NCBI GenBank assembly: GCA_965222005.1
Contig: OZ244935.1
Span: 62,001 to 126,000, forward strand
Reading direction: 5' to 3'
DNA from: CBDCTM01 sp965222005
Lineage (GTDB): Bacteria; Bacteroidota; Bacteroidia; Chitinophagales; Saprospiraceae
Length of the DNA: 64,000 bases
Below are positions 35,005-45,099 of this stretch, piece by piece. The position numbers and the translations under genes were made by a program. The number at the start of each line of letters is the position of its first letter. Positions within the stretch are counted from its first letter, which is position 1. Below the pieces are notes generated by a model that had not been told where the DNA came from, did not search any database, and was given only the letters and a program-made list of their open reading frames with translations.

Positions 35005-35571
35005 ATGAGTCGGCAAATTTTGGATGACCCCTTTCAGGAGGATCACAATCCGTTGGCCGGCCTTCAATTCGCTGGCTTTTGGCCCAGGCTCGGCGCTTCG
35101 TTAATTGACACCTTCCTTTTTATCCCACTTCTTGCTGTCAGTTTGTACAACGTACTCTCTCCGAAAATATACTTCCTCGCCCTGCTTTGCGAAATATTGA
35201 TGATGGCCTATAAACCTTTGATGGAATGGCGCTACGGCGCTACTGTAGGCAAGATGGCGATGAACCTAAAAGTAATCAACAGTCAGGCTCAGCCCATTAG
35301 CTGGGATCAATCGATGATCCGTTTTATATTTTACTTTGCGGCCTATATGGTATCCATTATCAATAATTTTATGGTGTTCCGGTCGCCCGGCTTTGAAGGG
35401 GTGCGCAGCATCGCCGAGTTGGGAGTTTTTCAACAGCAACACCAAAACAATGTGCTGACAGAGCTGTCGGTGTATGCCTTGTTTTTTTCAGTGATTATGG
35501 TGGTTTTCGATCATCGCTGCCAGGCTATGCATGACAAATTTGCCAAAACATTCTGTGTGCATGCCCCTTGA
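35005..35571 (+). CDS. RDD-family membrane protein
   Basis: The 188-residue protein has the RDD hallmark residues: Arg in FAGFWPRLGASLIDTFLF, Asp in the same helix, and Asp in VVFDHRCQAMHDKFAKT near the end. Between them are four membrane segments and the conserved TVGKMAMNLKVI. Some RDD proteins act in ion exchange, but the family is mostly uncharacterised. It sits just before the porin-like gene, with 17 bases between. Confidence 0.85.
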   Translation: MSRQILDDPFQEDHNPLAGLQFAGFWPRLGASLIDTFLFIPLLAVSLYNVLSPKIYFLALLCEILMMAYKPLMEWRYGATVGKMAMNLKVINSQAQPISWDQSMIRFIFYFAAYMVSIINNFMVFRSPGFEGVRSIAELGVFQQQHQNNVLTELSVYALFFSVIMVVFDHRCQAMHDKFAKTFCVHAP

Positions 35572-35588
35572 ATAGGCATCCATTTTGC

Positions 35589-36788
35589 ATGCCTTTTTTC
35601 AAAAATCTTCTCATGCTCCCTTTTTTACCCGCCAATCACTTTAGAAGCTTTGCCCTGATACTCGTGGTGCTCTACTGCCTGCCTGCCCTTAGCCAGTCGT
35701 CGGACAGTCTTTCAGTAGATACCCGATTGCACTTCAAAGGAGATTTCCGGTTTCGGGTGGAATACGACTGGCACTCCCGCAAAAGTGACGGCTCTTTCCG
35801 CACTGACCGAACGCGCCTTCGGTATCGCCTGCGCTTTGGTTTTACTAAAAACCTCGATTCGCAGTTTTCAGTGGGAGCGCGTATTCGCACAGGTAATCTG
35901 GCTGATCAGCAAGGTCCACATGTTACGCTTGGCGGCACGCCCGGCGAGTTTGGCACTACACAAATTGGCTTTGAAAAGGCTTACCTCCACTATCAGAAGG
36001 CGCACTTTTGGGCCTGGCTGGGCAAGAAGGACTATCCCTTCTGGAAACAGCATGAGCTCCTTTGGAACGATAATACCTTTCCCGAGGGAGTAGCGCTGGG
36101 TACCACTTTCCGGCTAAATGAAAACATTCGCCTGGCTCCTGCTGTCAGCCATTTTATTTTCAATGCTTCCAATCGCACCTTTGACCTGGATGCCTTCATC
36201 AGCTCCGTTCAGCTTACTACTTCTATTTTGACCAGGCCTGCTGAAAAACTGGTCATTCACCTGGGCGAGCTGTATTTCCACAGCATGCCTGATATTCCTG
36301 ACGGTCAGCAAACCTACACCCTGCCGTATAATATACTCACCGCCTCGGCATACTATGCCTGGTTCGGAGGGAAGCGCCCTTTTTCTATTGGTGCGGATGT
36401 GTATCACAATACAACGGATTATCCAGCTGGCAGGCCCATTCCAGCTTTGCTGCAGGATGAGCGTACCGGTTTTGTCTTTTATCTGAAGTACGGTAAGCTG
36501 GCAAATAAGGGAGACTACAGCGCGCAGGCATTCTATGCAAACATTCAAAAATATTCGGTGGTCGATTATCTGGCTCAAAATGACTGGGCCCGCTGGGACT
36601 ACAGCCAGTTTGGAGTTTCGGGAGCTCGCCTGAGCAACTTTCACGGCTTTGAGCTGCGCTTTGGATATCAGCTAACTAAAGCCATCAATCTGATTTCCCG
36701 ATTCTATTTAGTGGAGCAGTTGGTTAAGTTGGGGGATGCCAAAGAAAGTGGCAGCCGTTTTCGCATTGATCTCAACGCAAAATTTTAG
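35589..36788 (+). CDS. Outer-membrane porin-like protein (alginate-export/OprP-like barrel)
   Basis: The 399-residue protein has a signal peptide (FALILVVLYCLPALSQS) and then dense beta-strand patterning: HFKGDFRFRVEYDWHSRK, LRYRLRFGFTKN, FSVGARIRTGNL. It ends RLSNFHGFELRFGYQLTKAI then ISRFYLVEQL and SGSRFRIDLNAKF, with a terminal Phe typical of outer-membrane barrels. The opening resembles alginate-export or phosphate-selective porin-type proteins. Transported solute unknown. I chose the ATG at 35589 rather than an upstream TTG that overlaps the RDD gene; 35613 is also possible. Confidence 0.7.
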   Translation: MPFFKNLLMLPFLPANHFRSFALILVVLYCLPALSQSSDSLSVDTRLHFKGDFRFRVEYDWHSRKSDGSFRTDRTRLRYRLRFGFTKNLDSQFSVGARIRTGNLADQQGPHVTLGGTPGEFGTTQIGFEKAYLHYQKAHFWAWLGKKDYPFWKQHELLWNDNTFPEGVALGTTFRLNENIRLAPAVSHFIFNASNRTFDLDAFISSVQLTTSILTRPAEKLVIHLGELYFHSMPDIPDGQQTYTLPYNILTASAYYAWFGGKRPFSIGADVYHNTTDYPAGRPIPALLQDERTGFVFYLKYGKLANKGDYSAQAFYANIQKYSVVDYLAQNDWARWDYSQFGVSGARLSNFHGFELRFGYQLTKAINLISRFYLVEQLVKLGDAKESGSRFRIDLNAKF

Positions 36789-36863
36789 AGGCTCTTTCCC
36801 AAAAACAATAGCCGGAACCGACGATTCGTCAGCCCCGGCTACAGTGCCATATCCCTTATCAAT

Positions 36864-39638
36864 TTACGGCCTTGCCTTGCCTTTCTGGATAGTTTCGAGC
36901 GGCTTGCCGTCAGGATCGACGAGGATGATCTCATCGAAGCCAATATCTTTGAGCCCATCCAGTATTTCAGCCTTATCGCCTACCACAAACCAGTTCAGCT
37001 TCTCAGGCTGGAGCATTTGCTTGGTCACCTTATGTACATCCTCCAATTTCAGCTCCCGCATCATCTGGTCATACTTTTGATAGTAATCGTCCGAAAGTCG
37101 GTAGGTCACAATTTCGTTTACCGAATTGGAAACGGAATTATTGGTTTCCCAGCGACCCGGCAGTTGCAGAATGGCATTGCCTATTGTTTTTTCAAACTCC
37201 TCTTTGGTCACCGGCTCATCCTTGGTGATGCGCTTGAACTCTTTCATCACCTCCCGAATCGACTCGGATGTTTTGTCGGTCTGCACCGGAGCATAGGCCA
37301 TGATTGGTCGCTGCCCCTGCGCATCCATCACAAAGCTAAAGGCTCCGTAAGCCCAGTGTTTGTCTTCCCGCAAATTCATATTGAGCCGGCTGGTAAACTC
37401 TCCGCCGAACACATTGACCATCGCCTCTCTTGCCAGCTCTGACACTTTTCCATACTTCGGTGCCAGGTGCCCGGCAATGATCACAGATTGCTGCGATTCG
37501 GGGCGATCCATGAGATACAAAGTATTTCCTTTAGCATCTGCTACTTCATCGATTTTCTTGATTGGGGAATGGCCTTTTTTCCAATCGCCAAAGTACTTTT
37601 CCAATTTTCCAGAGAGTTCCTTCATACTCACATCGCCTACCACTACCAGGGTAGCATTGTTGGGGTGAATCCACGAGCTGTAAAATTTCTTCATATCTGC
37701 CAGCTCCATCGATTCTACTGTTTTCTCATAGCCGGAGCCGGTCATTGGCAGGCTGTAGGGGTGGTCTTTGCCATACAGATATTGGGGGAACACACGCATT
37801 GCCATTTGGCTGGGTCGTGATTTTTCGCGCTGGATTCCGCTGATTTGCTCCCTCTTCAAACGATCAAATTCCTTGTCCGGAAAGCTGGGGTTGCGAATAA
37901 TGTCGGCGTACAGTTTCAGGCTGGCATCCAGGCTCGGCTTGAGCGTACTCATCGACACGTAGGAGGCATCGAGGTCGGAATAGGCCCAGATACTTGCGCC
38001 CAGCATTTGCATGTGCTCGTTGATTTGCAGGGCATCCATCTCCTTAGTACCTTCATCCAGCATATTCATAGCAAGGGAAGCAGTACCGGCCTTGGAGTTG
38101 ATGTCGGTAGCAGAGCCCGCGTCAAATATCATATCCACGACCATAGTAGGCACGCCCTTGCGTTGAGCCAGCACCACCTTCATACCGTTCTTCAATGTGG
38201 CCTTCTGTAAATCGGGAAACTTAGACGCTACAGGCTGTCCCATTTCCGGCAATTTTGTGCGATCGGCTTCTTCGCCTGTGGTGGAGTATTCGGGAAAAGG
38301 ATTGGCCACCAGCACATGCTTGCCTTTGCTCAGCCACTTCTTCATCGCCTTTTGGATATCTGATGGCTTGGCTTCTGCAATGTACTTGTAGAAGGTTTTG
38401 TAATAATCGGGATTGCTGCCATACACGGCATTGATGGCCAGCACATCCGATTTGCCACCAAAGCCGCCGATGCGCTCAAGCCGCTTGATGGTGTTGGCAA
38501 AATAGCGAGCCTTCACCCGTTTGAGTTCTTGCTCGGTTGGCCCTTTCTCGATCAGCTTTTTCATTACTTTATTGATCGCCATTTCCACCTCTTCTACGGT
38601 TTTGCCGGGCTTCACATTGGCCTGCACGATGAAGTTGCCGGCAATTTCTTTGGCCCAGTGAAAGGAGTTGATCGAAGTTACTGTCTGATCTTTGTACCGA
38701 AGCTGCTTGTACAAGCGGGAGTTTTTGCCGTTCGTCAGGATATTGGCAGCCAGGTTGAGGTAGGCGTCCTCTTTGGTTCCCCATTGCGGCGTATTCCATA
38801 CCATGACAATGCGCGATTCCGGCACCCGGTCTTCATATACCTGGCGGGTATCGGCAGTGCGAACCGGGATGTTCACCTCGGGTCGAACAAGGGTCGGGCC
38901 ACTGATAATATTGCCAAAATACTTCTTTACTTTGGCATGCACTTCGTCGGCATTCACATCTCCGGCTATTGAAAGCACAGCATTGGCAGCTCCATAATAT
39001 TGTTTAAACCACTCGTGTACATCATCCAGCGAAGCGGCATTGAGGTCTTCCATTTCGCCGATCACGGTCCAACTGTAAGGGTGCCCTTTGGGAAACATCG
39101 CTTTGGTAATCAAGGTGTACTGGCGGCCATAGGGTTGGTTTTCGCCCTGCCGCTTTTCATTTTGTACTACTCCCCGCTGCTCATCCAGCTTCTCCTGATC
39201 AATAGCTCCCAGCAGGTGGCCCATCCGGTCGGACTCGAGCCAAAGCACCTGGTCAAGAGCAGCCGTAGGGACGTTCTGAAAATAGTTGGTCCGATCATTA
39301 TTCGTAGTTCCGTTGAGATCGGTACCACCAATACGCTCAAGTACCTGAAAGTAATCGTCATCATAATGCTCACTACCATTGAACATAAGGTGTTCGAAGA
39401 GGTGGGCAAATCCACTTTTGCCGGGTTTTTCATTCTTTGACCCTACATGGTACCATACATTTACCGCCACGATGGGTGCCTTGTGATCTTCATGAACAAT
39501 GAGCCGAAGACCATTGTCCAGTGTGTACGATTTGTACTTAATGTCAATGTCATCTGGACTAAAAACAGGAATGTCCTGCGCGGTGGCAAAACTCCCCATG
39601 CATAGGAAAAAAAGCAGAAATAACAGGTTGTTCTTCAT
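36864..39638 (-). CDS. M16-family zinc peptidase with two peptidase-like halves
   Basis: The 924-residue protein has a signal peptide (LLFLLFFLCMGSFATAQD). The inverted zinc motif HLFEH (HxxEH) in SGFAHLFEHLMFNGSEHYDD is followed by the third ligand region LDEQRGVVQNEKRQ about 75 residues on. The second half starts near residue 480 (FPDLQKATLKNGMKVVLAQR) with the zinc motif lost (TASLAMNMLDEGT), as in other fused insulinase-type enzymes, where the inactive half closes the chamber. It probably degrades peptides in the periplasm. It appears to be monocistronic. Confidence 0.93.
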   Translation of the reverse strand: MKNNLLFLLFFLCMGSFATAQDIPVFSPDDIDIKYKSYTLDNGLRLIVHEDHKAPIVAVNVWYHVGSKNEKPGKSGFAHLFEHLMFNGSEHYDDDYFQVLERIGGTDLNGTTNNDRTNYFQNVPTAALDQVLWLESDRMGHLLGAIDQEKLDEQRGVVQNEKRQGENQPYGRQYTLITKAMFPKGHPYSWTVIGEMEDLNAASLDDVHEWFKQYYGAANAVLSIAGDVNADEVHAKVKKYFGNIISGPTLVRPEVNIPVRTADTRQVYEDRVPESRIVMVWNTPQWGTKEDAYLNLAANILTNGKNSRLYKQLRYKDQTVTSINSFHWAKEIAGNFIVQANVKPGKTVEEVEMAINKVMKKLIEKGPTEQELKRVKARYFANTIKRLERIGGFGGKSDVLAINAVYGSNPDYYKTFYKYIAEAKPSDIQKAMKKWLSKGKHVLVANPFPEYSTTGEEADRTKLPEMGQPVASKFPDLQKATLKNGMKVVLAQRKGVPTMVVDMIFDAGSATDINSKAGTASLAMNMLDEGTKEMDALQINEHMQMLGASIWAYSDLDASYVSMSTLKPSLDASLKLYADIIRNPSFPDKEFDRLKREQISGIQREKSRPSQMAMRVFPQYLYGKDHPYSLPMTGSGYEKTVESMELADMKKFYSSWIHPNNATLVVVGDVSMKELSGKLEKYFGDWKKGHSPIKKIDEVADAKGNTLYLMDRPESQQSVIIAGHLAPKYGKVSELAREAMVNVFGGEFTSRLNMNLREDKHWAYGAFSFVMDAQGQRPIMAYAPVQTDKTSESIREVMKEFKRITKDEPVTKEEFEKTIGNAILQLPGRWETNNSVSNSVNEIVTYRLSDDYYQKYDQMMRELKLEDVHKVTKQMLQPEKLNWFVVGDKAEILDGLKDIGFDEIILVDPDGKPLETIQKGKARP

Positions 39639-39755
39639 GGTTTATTAATGATTTGTAAGGAGATAAAAACTTGCAGTTTTGAAAATAGCAACCGAAACAG
39701 TAAAGATAGCTATTTTTAGACGTATGGCGAGTTACAGCGGATAAACCAAATTATG

Positions 39756-39856
39756 CGCGGTGGTGAATTTATTGATGATTTTAAAAAATTCAATAAATTT
39801 AGCAAGCGTGTATATCACTCTCGAACCGCCAGCGGTATAATGAATCAGCATCGGTA
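39756..39856. repeat. Dispersed intergenic repeat, copy Q
   Basis: This sequence is the inverse of parts of 29859-30091: GCGGTGGTGAATTTATTGA at its left matches the right end of copy P, and CTCTCGAACCGCCAGCGGTAT and CAGCATCGG match its left. It contains its own hairpin AATTTATTGA / TCAATAAATT (39767-39798). The rest of the 39639-40040 gap shows no convincing gene. Confidence 0.7.
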
Positions 39857-40040
39857 TATAACGAAGGACGTTATGACGGCTAAAGTCGAAATATGCTCAG
39901 GGATTTGCAGGAATGGCATTTGGCGCCTGCTTACTATAATAACCACTAGCTTACACTCGATATTGCACCAATTATTTACAAATTTCACCTTTGGCTATAC
40001 GCATCCGACTCCGGCCGACGTTTGATCGAAAAAAAAACTG

Positions 40041-40496
40041 ATGCGATACTTTCTGATAGGCCTATCCCTCTTTTTTTTGTCATCAAACCCGGTGAAGCTG
40101 ACGGCCCAAGCAAAGCAATTTCACGGTCAATGGAACCTTATTGGCACCACTTATCTTTTTGAATTTGATCTCCTTCTTCAGCATTCTTCCGACAATAAAG
40201 TAGAAGGCCGCTTTGAGTGGACGGTAGTGCGATACGATGAGCACGATACTTCCAGCAAAGACTATTACCAAAGCAAGCTCGGCAGCAGCGCTACTGAGTT
40301 TGTACGTGGCACCTATGATCCTCGCACGCGATCCTACCTCCTGCGCGGCTACAAGAAACGCGACCCTCATCAGATCATTTCTACCGACCACTATCGACTA
40401 AAGGTGGATGACGGCGGCCACCTTGGTGGCCCTACCCAGGCACACGGCAGCTGGAAGGGCCGAATCAATGGGCAGGCAGTATTCATAAACAGCTGA
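40041..40496 (+). CDS. Small secreted hypothetical protein
   Basis: The 151-residue protein has a signal peptide (FLIGLSLFFLSSNPVKLTAQ) and a beta-rich body (WNLIGTTYLFEFDLLLQHSS, GRFEWTVVRYDEHD, SYLLRGYKKRDPHQIISTDH, HGSWKGRINGQAVFI). It could form a lipocalin- or avidin-like barrel. I do not recognise a family. It precedes the large propeller/barrel protein on the same strand by 61 bases. Confidence 0.6.
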   Translation: MRYFLIGLSLFFLSSNPVKLTAQAKQFHGQWNLIGTTYLFEFDLLLQHSSDNKVEGRFEWTVVRYDEHDTSSKDYYQSKLGSSATEFVRGTYDPRTRSYLLRGYKKRDPHQIISTDHYRLKVDDGGHLGGPTQAHGSWKGRINGQAVFINS

Positions 40497-40557
40497 CCAT
40501 TTCCCTTGCCTTCATTCAATTTGACTAACTTGCCAGGTAAATCAACTGCTCTGATTT

Positions 40558-43500
40558 ATGTTTGCCCGATTTGCCATTCCTTTGCTCCTGGCATTCCTCT
40601 GCCTGCTTTTTGCCGACGCGCAGGTTCCCGCCAATCCTATCGGCCTCAACCCTACACATCTCAAATGGCAGCAAATTCACACCGACAAAGTGCAGGTCAT
40701 CTTTCCTGCAGGTTTAGAAAGCCAAGGGCAGCGAGTTGCCAATTTGGTACACCAGCTTTGGGAGCAGGCATCTGCCTCGGTAGGAGAAAAAAGAGAAAAG
40801 GTGAGTATTCTTTTGCAGAATCAGCCTGCCCTTTCCAATGGCTTTGTGACCGTCGGGCCGTTCCGTTCCGAGTTGTTTACGACCCCACCCCAGTTCGATT
40901 GTAGTAGTGACTGGCTCGACCTGCTGACCCTTCACGAGTATCGGCATGTACAGCAATTTGCCAATGCCTTGCGCGGGCCTACGCGCCTTGCCCGCAAGAC
41001 GCTGGGCTCCTGGGCGTGGGGCGGGCTGATGGCCACAGCTCTGCCGCGTTGGTACTTCGAGGGGGATGCGGTGGGTGCCGAAACGGCTCTCTCCCGCTCC
41101 GGCCGGGGGCGTTTACCGGCATTCGATATGGAATACCGGGCGCTGCTGTTGGAAGGGCGGCGCTACCACTATGAGAAGGCCGGAGCCGGCTCTTTCAAAG
41201 ATTTTGTACCCAGCTGGTATCCGCTTGGTTATTACATGACTACTTATGCCCGCCGCGAGTTTGGCAAAGCGATCTGGCAAAAGGTAATGGCCGATGCGGT
41301 GCGTTACAAGGGATTGTTTTTTCCCTTTTCAAGGAATTTAAAAAAACACAGCGGCCTGAGCAGTCCTGAATTGTATCGCGTTACGTTTGATGAACTGGCA
41401 GAAAAATGGCTGTTGGAAAAGAAAAAACTTCGCTTTACTACCTCTAAACTTTTGAATACTAAAGCTAAAAAGACCGTCACTCATTTCAATCACCCCCATT
41501 ATCTGGATGATGGCAGCCTGATTGCTGAAAAGCGGAGTTTCGATCAAATCCCTGCCATTGTACAGATCGATCAGGACGGCAAGGAAACCCTGCTCACCCG
41601 GCCCGGCATCCGCCTTGCCCCGCCTGCCAATTCGCTTTCAATAGCTGGCGGAAAAATTTGCTGGGCAGAGATCAACTTCGATCCGCGTTGGCGATACCAA
41701 AGTTTTTCTGTGATTCGCCTTTATGATATAGCTTCTCACAAAAAGCGTCAATTGACTACAAGGTCCCGCTATTTCTCGCCAGCCCTTTCTCCTGCTAGCG
41801 GACGCATCATTGCAGTGGCTATTGATGAGCAGATGGCCCAGCAGCTCGTCATCCTTGACGCGCAAAGCGGAGCTGAATTGCAGCGCCTGCCTAATCCGGA
41901 GAGCCTTGCTTATTCTTATCCGGCCTGGACCGCCGATGAGCAAGGCATCGTAGTGGTGGCTAAAGCTAACGAGCGCTATTTTTTACAAATTATTGACCTT
42001 GCAGAAAGTACATATCGCCCTCTGAGCAAACCTACAGCCCATCAAATCACTCATCCTTTTGTACAGGGAGATACGATTATTTTTGCAGCAGGCTACACAG
42101 GCATCAACAATATATTTGCTGCAAACCTCAAAACGAACAGCCTGTACCAACTTACCTCCGTACCTATCGGTGCTTTTCATCCAACTCTGTCAAAAGATGC
42201 CAAAACACTGGCTTTTAGCGAGTTTAGTGCCGGTGGTTTCAACATCAAAGCAATGCCGCTGGCCGAAGCGATGTGGGCGGATTACCAACCAACCGATTCC
42301 TCTGCCATCACCTTTTTTGAGCCGCTGGTGCTACAGGAAGGCGGCCCGATTCTGGATTCGATTCCGCAGGATCACTTTGCCGTCAGTCGCTTCAATAGCT
42401 GGAATCAGATAATTTATCCGCACAGCATTTTGCCCTTCACAACGCATCCGATCTATGGTGCGCAGATTTTGTCGGACAATAAATTTGGTACCCTTTCCGC
42501 TTCTGCCGGCACCTTTTATAATACGAACGATAATCAATGGACTATCACGGGTAATCTGTCTTATGCCCAGCTCTATCCGATCATCAATTTGAGCTACCGG
42601 AAAGTCTGGCGGGAGGAGCTGGGCGTACAATTTGCTCCGCTTACCGATACCAGCATTACACGTATTGTCTATGCACCCGAATGGCAGGAGGATCGGCTGG
42701 GAGGTGGATTGGCTCTGCCGCTCAACCTGAGTCGCGGGCACTACAGTACTCAGCTTTTCCTGCGGGCAGATGCCCAGCTGATGAAGCTCCACCGGGTACC
42801 GCCGCCTGCCAATGCCCTTTTACTAAAGGATACCTTGAGCCCGGTAAGCAGCAATGAGCTGCAAGCTATTTACAAAGCGGCGATTCAAAACGACCAACTC
42901 TCAGCAATAGACCTGCGCATGGTATTTCGGACGCTGCGCCGAAGGGCTGTCCAGCATCTCAACCCCCGCCTGGGGTTGAACCTTGATGTCCGATATCGCC
43001 GTACGTTGGGTGGTGTGCTTTCGGGCGATGTTTTGCTGGCGGGCGGGGACATCTATCTGCCTGGACTAAGCCGCAACCACAGCCTGGTTTTCAATGTAGC
43101 TTATAAGCAGGAAAGCTTGCTTGATAATTACCGCTTCACCGATTTTTATCTCTATCCTCGTGGATACAGCCGGCTGAGTGCGGATGAAATCTGGAAATTT
43201 GGTATCAACTATAGCCTGCCGCTTTGGTATCCCGATTTGGCAATCGGGCCGCTGGCATTTTTGAAGCGCGTCAAAATGAATGGCTTTTTTGATCGCGGAA
43301 TTCGGAAAGCGGGCTTCCCTTTTGATCTCAACGAGGATTTCAATTCAGCAGGTGCCGAGCTGACTTTTGACATCCGTGCCCTTCGCTTGCTGGAGATTGA
43401 TTTCGGGCTGCGCTACAGTTATTTGTTCAATGAATCACTGGCTCCTGACGGCCAGCGGCATCAGTTCGACTTTTTGGTGATCAGTATTTCGGAGCAGTGA
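40558..43500 (+). CDS. Large outer-membrane protein: zinc-peptidase-like domain, beta-propeller and C-terminal barrel
   Basis: The 980-residue protein has a signal peptide (IPLLLAFLCLLFADAQ). An N-terminal gluzincin-like domain carries HEYRH in LLTLHEYRHVQQFANAL (HExxH, about residue 125) and a downstream PRWYFEGDAVGAETALSRS that can supply the third zinc ligand Glu. The middle (about residues 290-600) is a TolB/PD40-like propeller (LTTRSRYFSPALSPASGRII, AYSYPAWTADEQGIVVVAKA). The last 350 residues are beta-strand-rich and end SLAPDGQRHQFDFLVISISE, like an outer-membrane barrel. I infer a surface-anchored peptidase or receptor; the substrate is unknown. Confidence 0.75.
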   Translation: MFARFAIPLLLAFLCLLFADAQVPANPIGLNPTHLKWQQIHTDKVQVIFPAGLESQGQRVANLVHQLWEQASASVGEKREKVSILLQNQPALSNGFVTVGPFRSELFTTPPQFDCSSDWLDLLTLHEYRHVQQFANALRGPTRLARKTLGSWAWGGLMATALPRWYFEGDAVGAETALSRSGRGRLPAFDMEYRALLLEGRRYHYEKAGAGSFKDFVPSWYPLGYYMTTYARREFGKAIWQKVMADAVRYKGLFFPFSRNLKKHSGLSSPELYRVTFDELAEKWLLEKKKLRFTTSKLLNTKAKKTVTHFNHPHYLDDGSLIAEKRSFDQIPAIVQIDQDGKETLLTRPGIRLAPPANSLSIAGGKICWAEINFDPRWRYQSFSVIRLYDIASHKKRQLTTRSRYFSPALSPASGRIIAVAIDEQMAQQLVILDAQSGAELQRLPNPESLAYSYPAWTADEQGIVVVAKANERYFLQIIDLAESTYRPLSKPTAHQITHPFVQGDTIIFAAGYTGINNIFAANLKTNSLYQLTSVPIGAFHPTLSKDAKTLAFSEFSAGGFNIKAMPLAEAMWADYQPTDSSAITFFEPLVLQEGGPILDSIPQDHFAVSRFNSWNQIIYPHSILPFTTHPIYGAQILSDNKFGTLSASAGTFYNTNDNQWTITGNLSYAQLYPIINLSYRKVWREELGVQFAPLTDTSITRIVYAPEWQEDRLGGGLALPLNLSRGHYSTQLFLRADAQLMKLHRVPPPANALLLKDTLSPVSSNELQAIYKAAIQNDQLSAIDLRMVFRTLRRRAVQHLNPRLGLNLDVRYRRTLGGVLSGDVLLAGGDIYLPGLSRNHSLVFNVAYKQESLLDNYRFTDFYLYPRGYSRLSADEIWKFGINYSLPLWYPDLAIGPLAFLKRVKMNGFFDRGIRKAGFPFDLNEDFNSAGAELTFDIRALRLLEIDFGLRYSYLFNESLAPDGQRHQFDFLVISISEQ

Positions 43501-43506
43501 TTTGAG

Positions 43507-44988
43507 CTATAGCTCCGGCCAATCTTTATCCCAGGGCTGCGCCTCCTCCAATTGGCGGGCCAGGCGAAACAGCAAGCCCTCTTCACCAATCGGGGCTGTG
43601 AACATCACGCCAATCGGCAGGCCTTCCGCATTGCGATACAAAGGCACCGACATGGCCGGCTGGCCCGTCATGTTGGCAATGGGTGTAAAGGGAATGAAGC
43701 CAAATATCTTGTCGGCAAACTGATCGATGTTGGCTTTCAGCAAACGCTTGGCACCCAACAAGCGCAGCAAATTGAGCAGGCCATTCTCCGCTTTGGAGTT
43801 GTGCAAGGCTCTCAGCTTTGGTGGCGGGCTGGCTAAGGTAGGAGTAAGCAACAAGTCATATTGCTCATGAAAAGCCGCCGCCCGACGGGCCAGGTCATTC
43901 CACTTATTTTTTTGATAGGCATATTCCCCTGCCGTAAAGCTTTGGCCGAGCATGTGCAAGGCCCAGGTGTTGAGTTCCACATCTTTGATGGTAAGCCTGC
44001 GGCCAAGCTGTTCGCCAATTTTCTGAATATCAGCCGACATTTGGCCGCATACCATCATCAGGAATGTTTCGGCCAGATCGGCTCGCCGGAAAGGAAGCTC
44101 CGTTTCTTCAAGCTGATGCCCCAGAGATTGCAGCAATTTGGCCGTATGCTGAACAGCCTGGACACAGTCACTATCCACTTTGTCGCCCATTATATGGCGG
44201 GTCGAAAAGCCGATGCGGAGCTGCCGGGGCAGCCGTTGAAGCTCTTCCAGGTAAGGCCGTTGAGGCTTTTGCACAACCGAAAGCTCGCCAGGCGCGCCAC
44301 CACAAACGGCATCCAGAAATGCAGCGCTATCGCGCACTGTCCGGCTTACACATCCTTCCACTACTGCTCCAGCCCAAGCCTCTCCGACCTCCGGCCCCAG
44401 TGATATCCGCCCTCTTGACGGCTTCATTCCAAACAGGCCGCAGCAAGAAGCCGGTATCCGGATGGAGCCGCCCCCGTCGCTGGCGGTGGCAATGGGTGTG
44501 ATGCCTGCTGCCACAGCTGCGCCCGATCCTCCGCTGGAGCCACCAGGTGTATGCGCCAAATTCCAGGGATTGCAGGCCGGGCCCCACAGTTCACTTTCTG
44601 TAAAGGGCGTCAGGCCATATTCCGGCACATTGGTTTTGCCTAAAAACACAAAGCCGGCAGCTCTCAGCCGCTGCGTAAAATAGTTGTCGGATAAAGGTAT
44701 ATTATCCTTCAAAGCGCGGCTACCGTAGGTCATGGGATGCCCTTTAACAGCTACGGCCAGGTCTTTGATGAGAAAGGGTACCCCTGCAAAGGGAGCTTCC
44801 GCTTTGACGGCACTGCTCATTGTTCGTGCCTCATCGTACATTTTGTGGACGATGGCATTGATCTTTGGATTGGCGGCTTCGCACTGCCGGATGGCTAATT
44901 CGAGTAGCTCTTCGGGCTGGACGGCCTGTTTGCGAACCTGCTGTGCCAAAGCAGTGGCATCTTGTTGGCGGTATTCGGCGAGCGTCAT
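43507..44988 (-). CDS. Amidase (amidase signature family)
   Basis: The 493-residue protein shows the full amidase signature: catalytic Lys in VPFLIKDLAVAVKG (around residue 79), and the Gly/Ser-rich GGSSGGSGAAVAAGITPIAT with ASDGGGSIRIPASCCGLFGM, providing the cis-Ser and nucleophile Ser. It ends ANMTGQPAMSVPLYRNAEGL then PIGVMFTAPIGEEGLLFRLA. It is more like fatty-acid-amide or 6-aminohexanoate-type amidases than GatA, as no gatB or gatC genes are nearby. It hydrolyses an unknown amide in the cytoplasm. The 3' end nearly meets that of the convergent gene (6 bases). Confidence 0.9.
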   Translation of the reverse strand: MTLAEYRQQDATALAQQVRKQAVQPEELLELAIRQCEAANPKINAIVHKMYDEARTMSSAVKAEAPFAGVPFLIKDLAVAVKGHPMTYGSRALKDNIPLSDNYFTQRLRAAGFVFLGKTNVPEYGLTPFTESELWGPACNPWNLAHTPGGSSGGSGAAVAAGITPIATASDGGGSIRIPASCCGLFGMKPSRGRISLGPEVGEAWAGAVVEGCVSRTVRDSAAFLDAVCGGAPGELSVVQKPQRPYLEELQRLPRQLRIGFSTRHIMGDKVDSDCVQAVQHTAKLLQSLGHQLEETELPFRRADLAETFLMMVCGQMSADIQKIGEQLGRRLTIKDVELNTWALHMLGQSFTAGEYAYQKNKWNDLARRAAAFHEQYDLLLTPTLASPPPKLRALHNSKAENGLLNLLRLLGAKRLLKANIDQFADKIFGFIPFTPIANMTGQPAMSVPLYRNAEGLPIGVMFTAPIGEEGLLFRLARQLEEAQPWDKDWPEL

Positions 44989-45099
44989 ATCATTGGGTTT
45001 TATCGAGCACTATTTTTCCTGCCGGGAGGTACGAAAGCAACAATGCATAAAACAATTAATAATTTATAATTTATTGATTTTGAGTATGTTATAGCAACA

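Noticed and set aside
39753..40025. 90-codon plus-strand frame before the small secreted protein gene
   Set aside because: It runs through dispersed repeat Q and shows no protein-like pattern.
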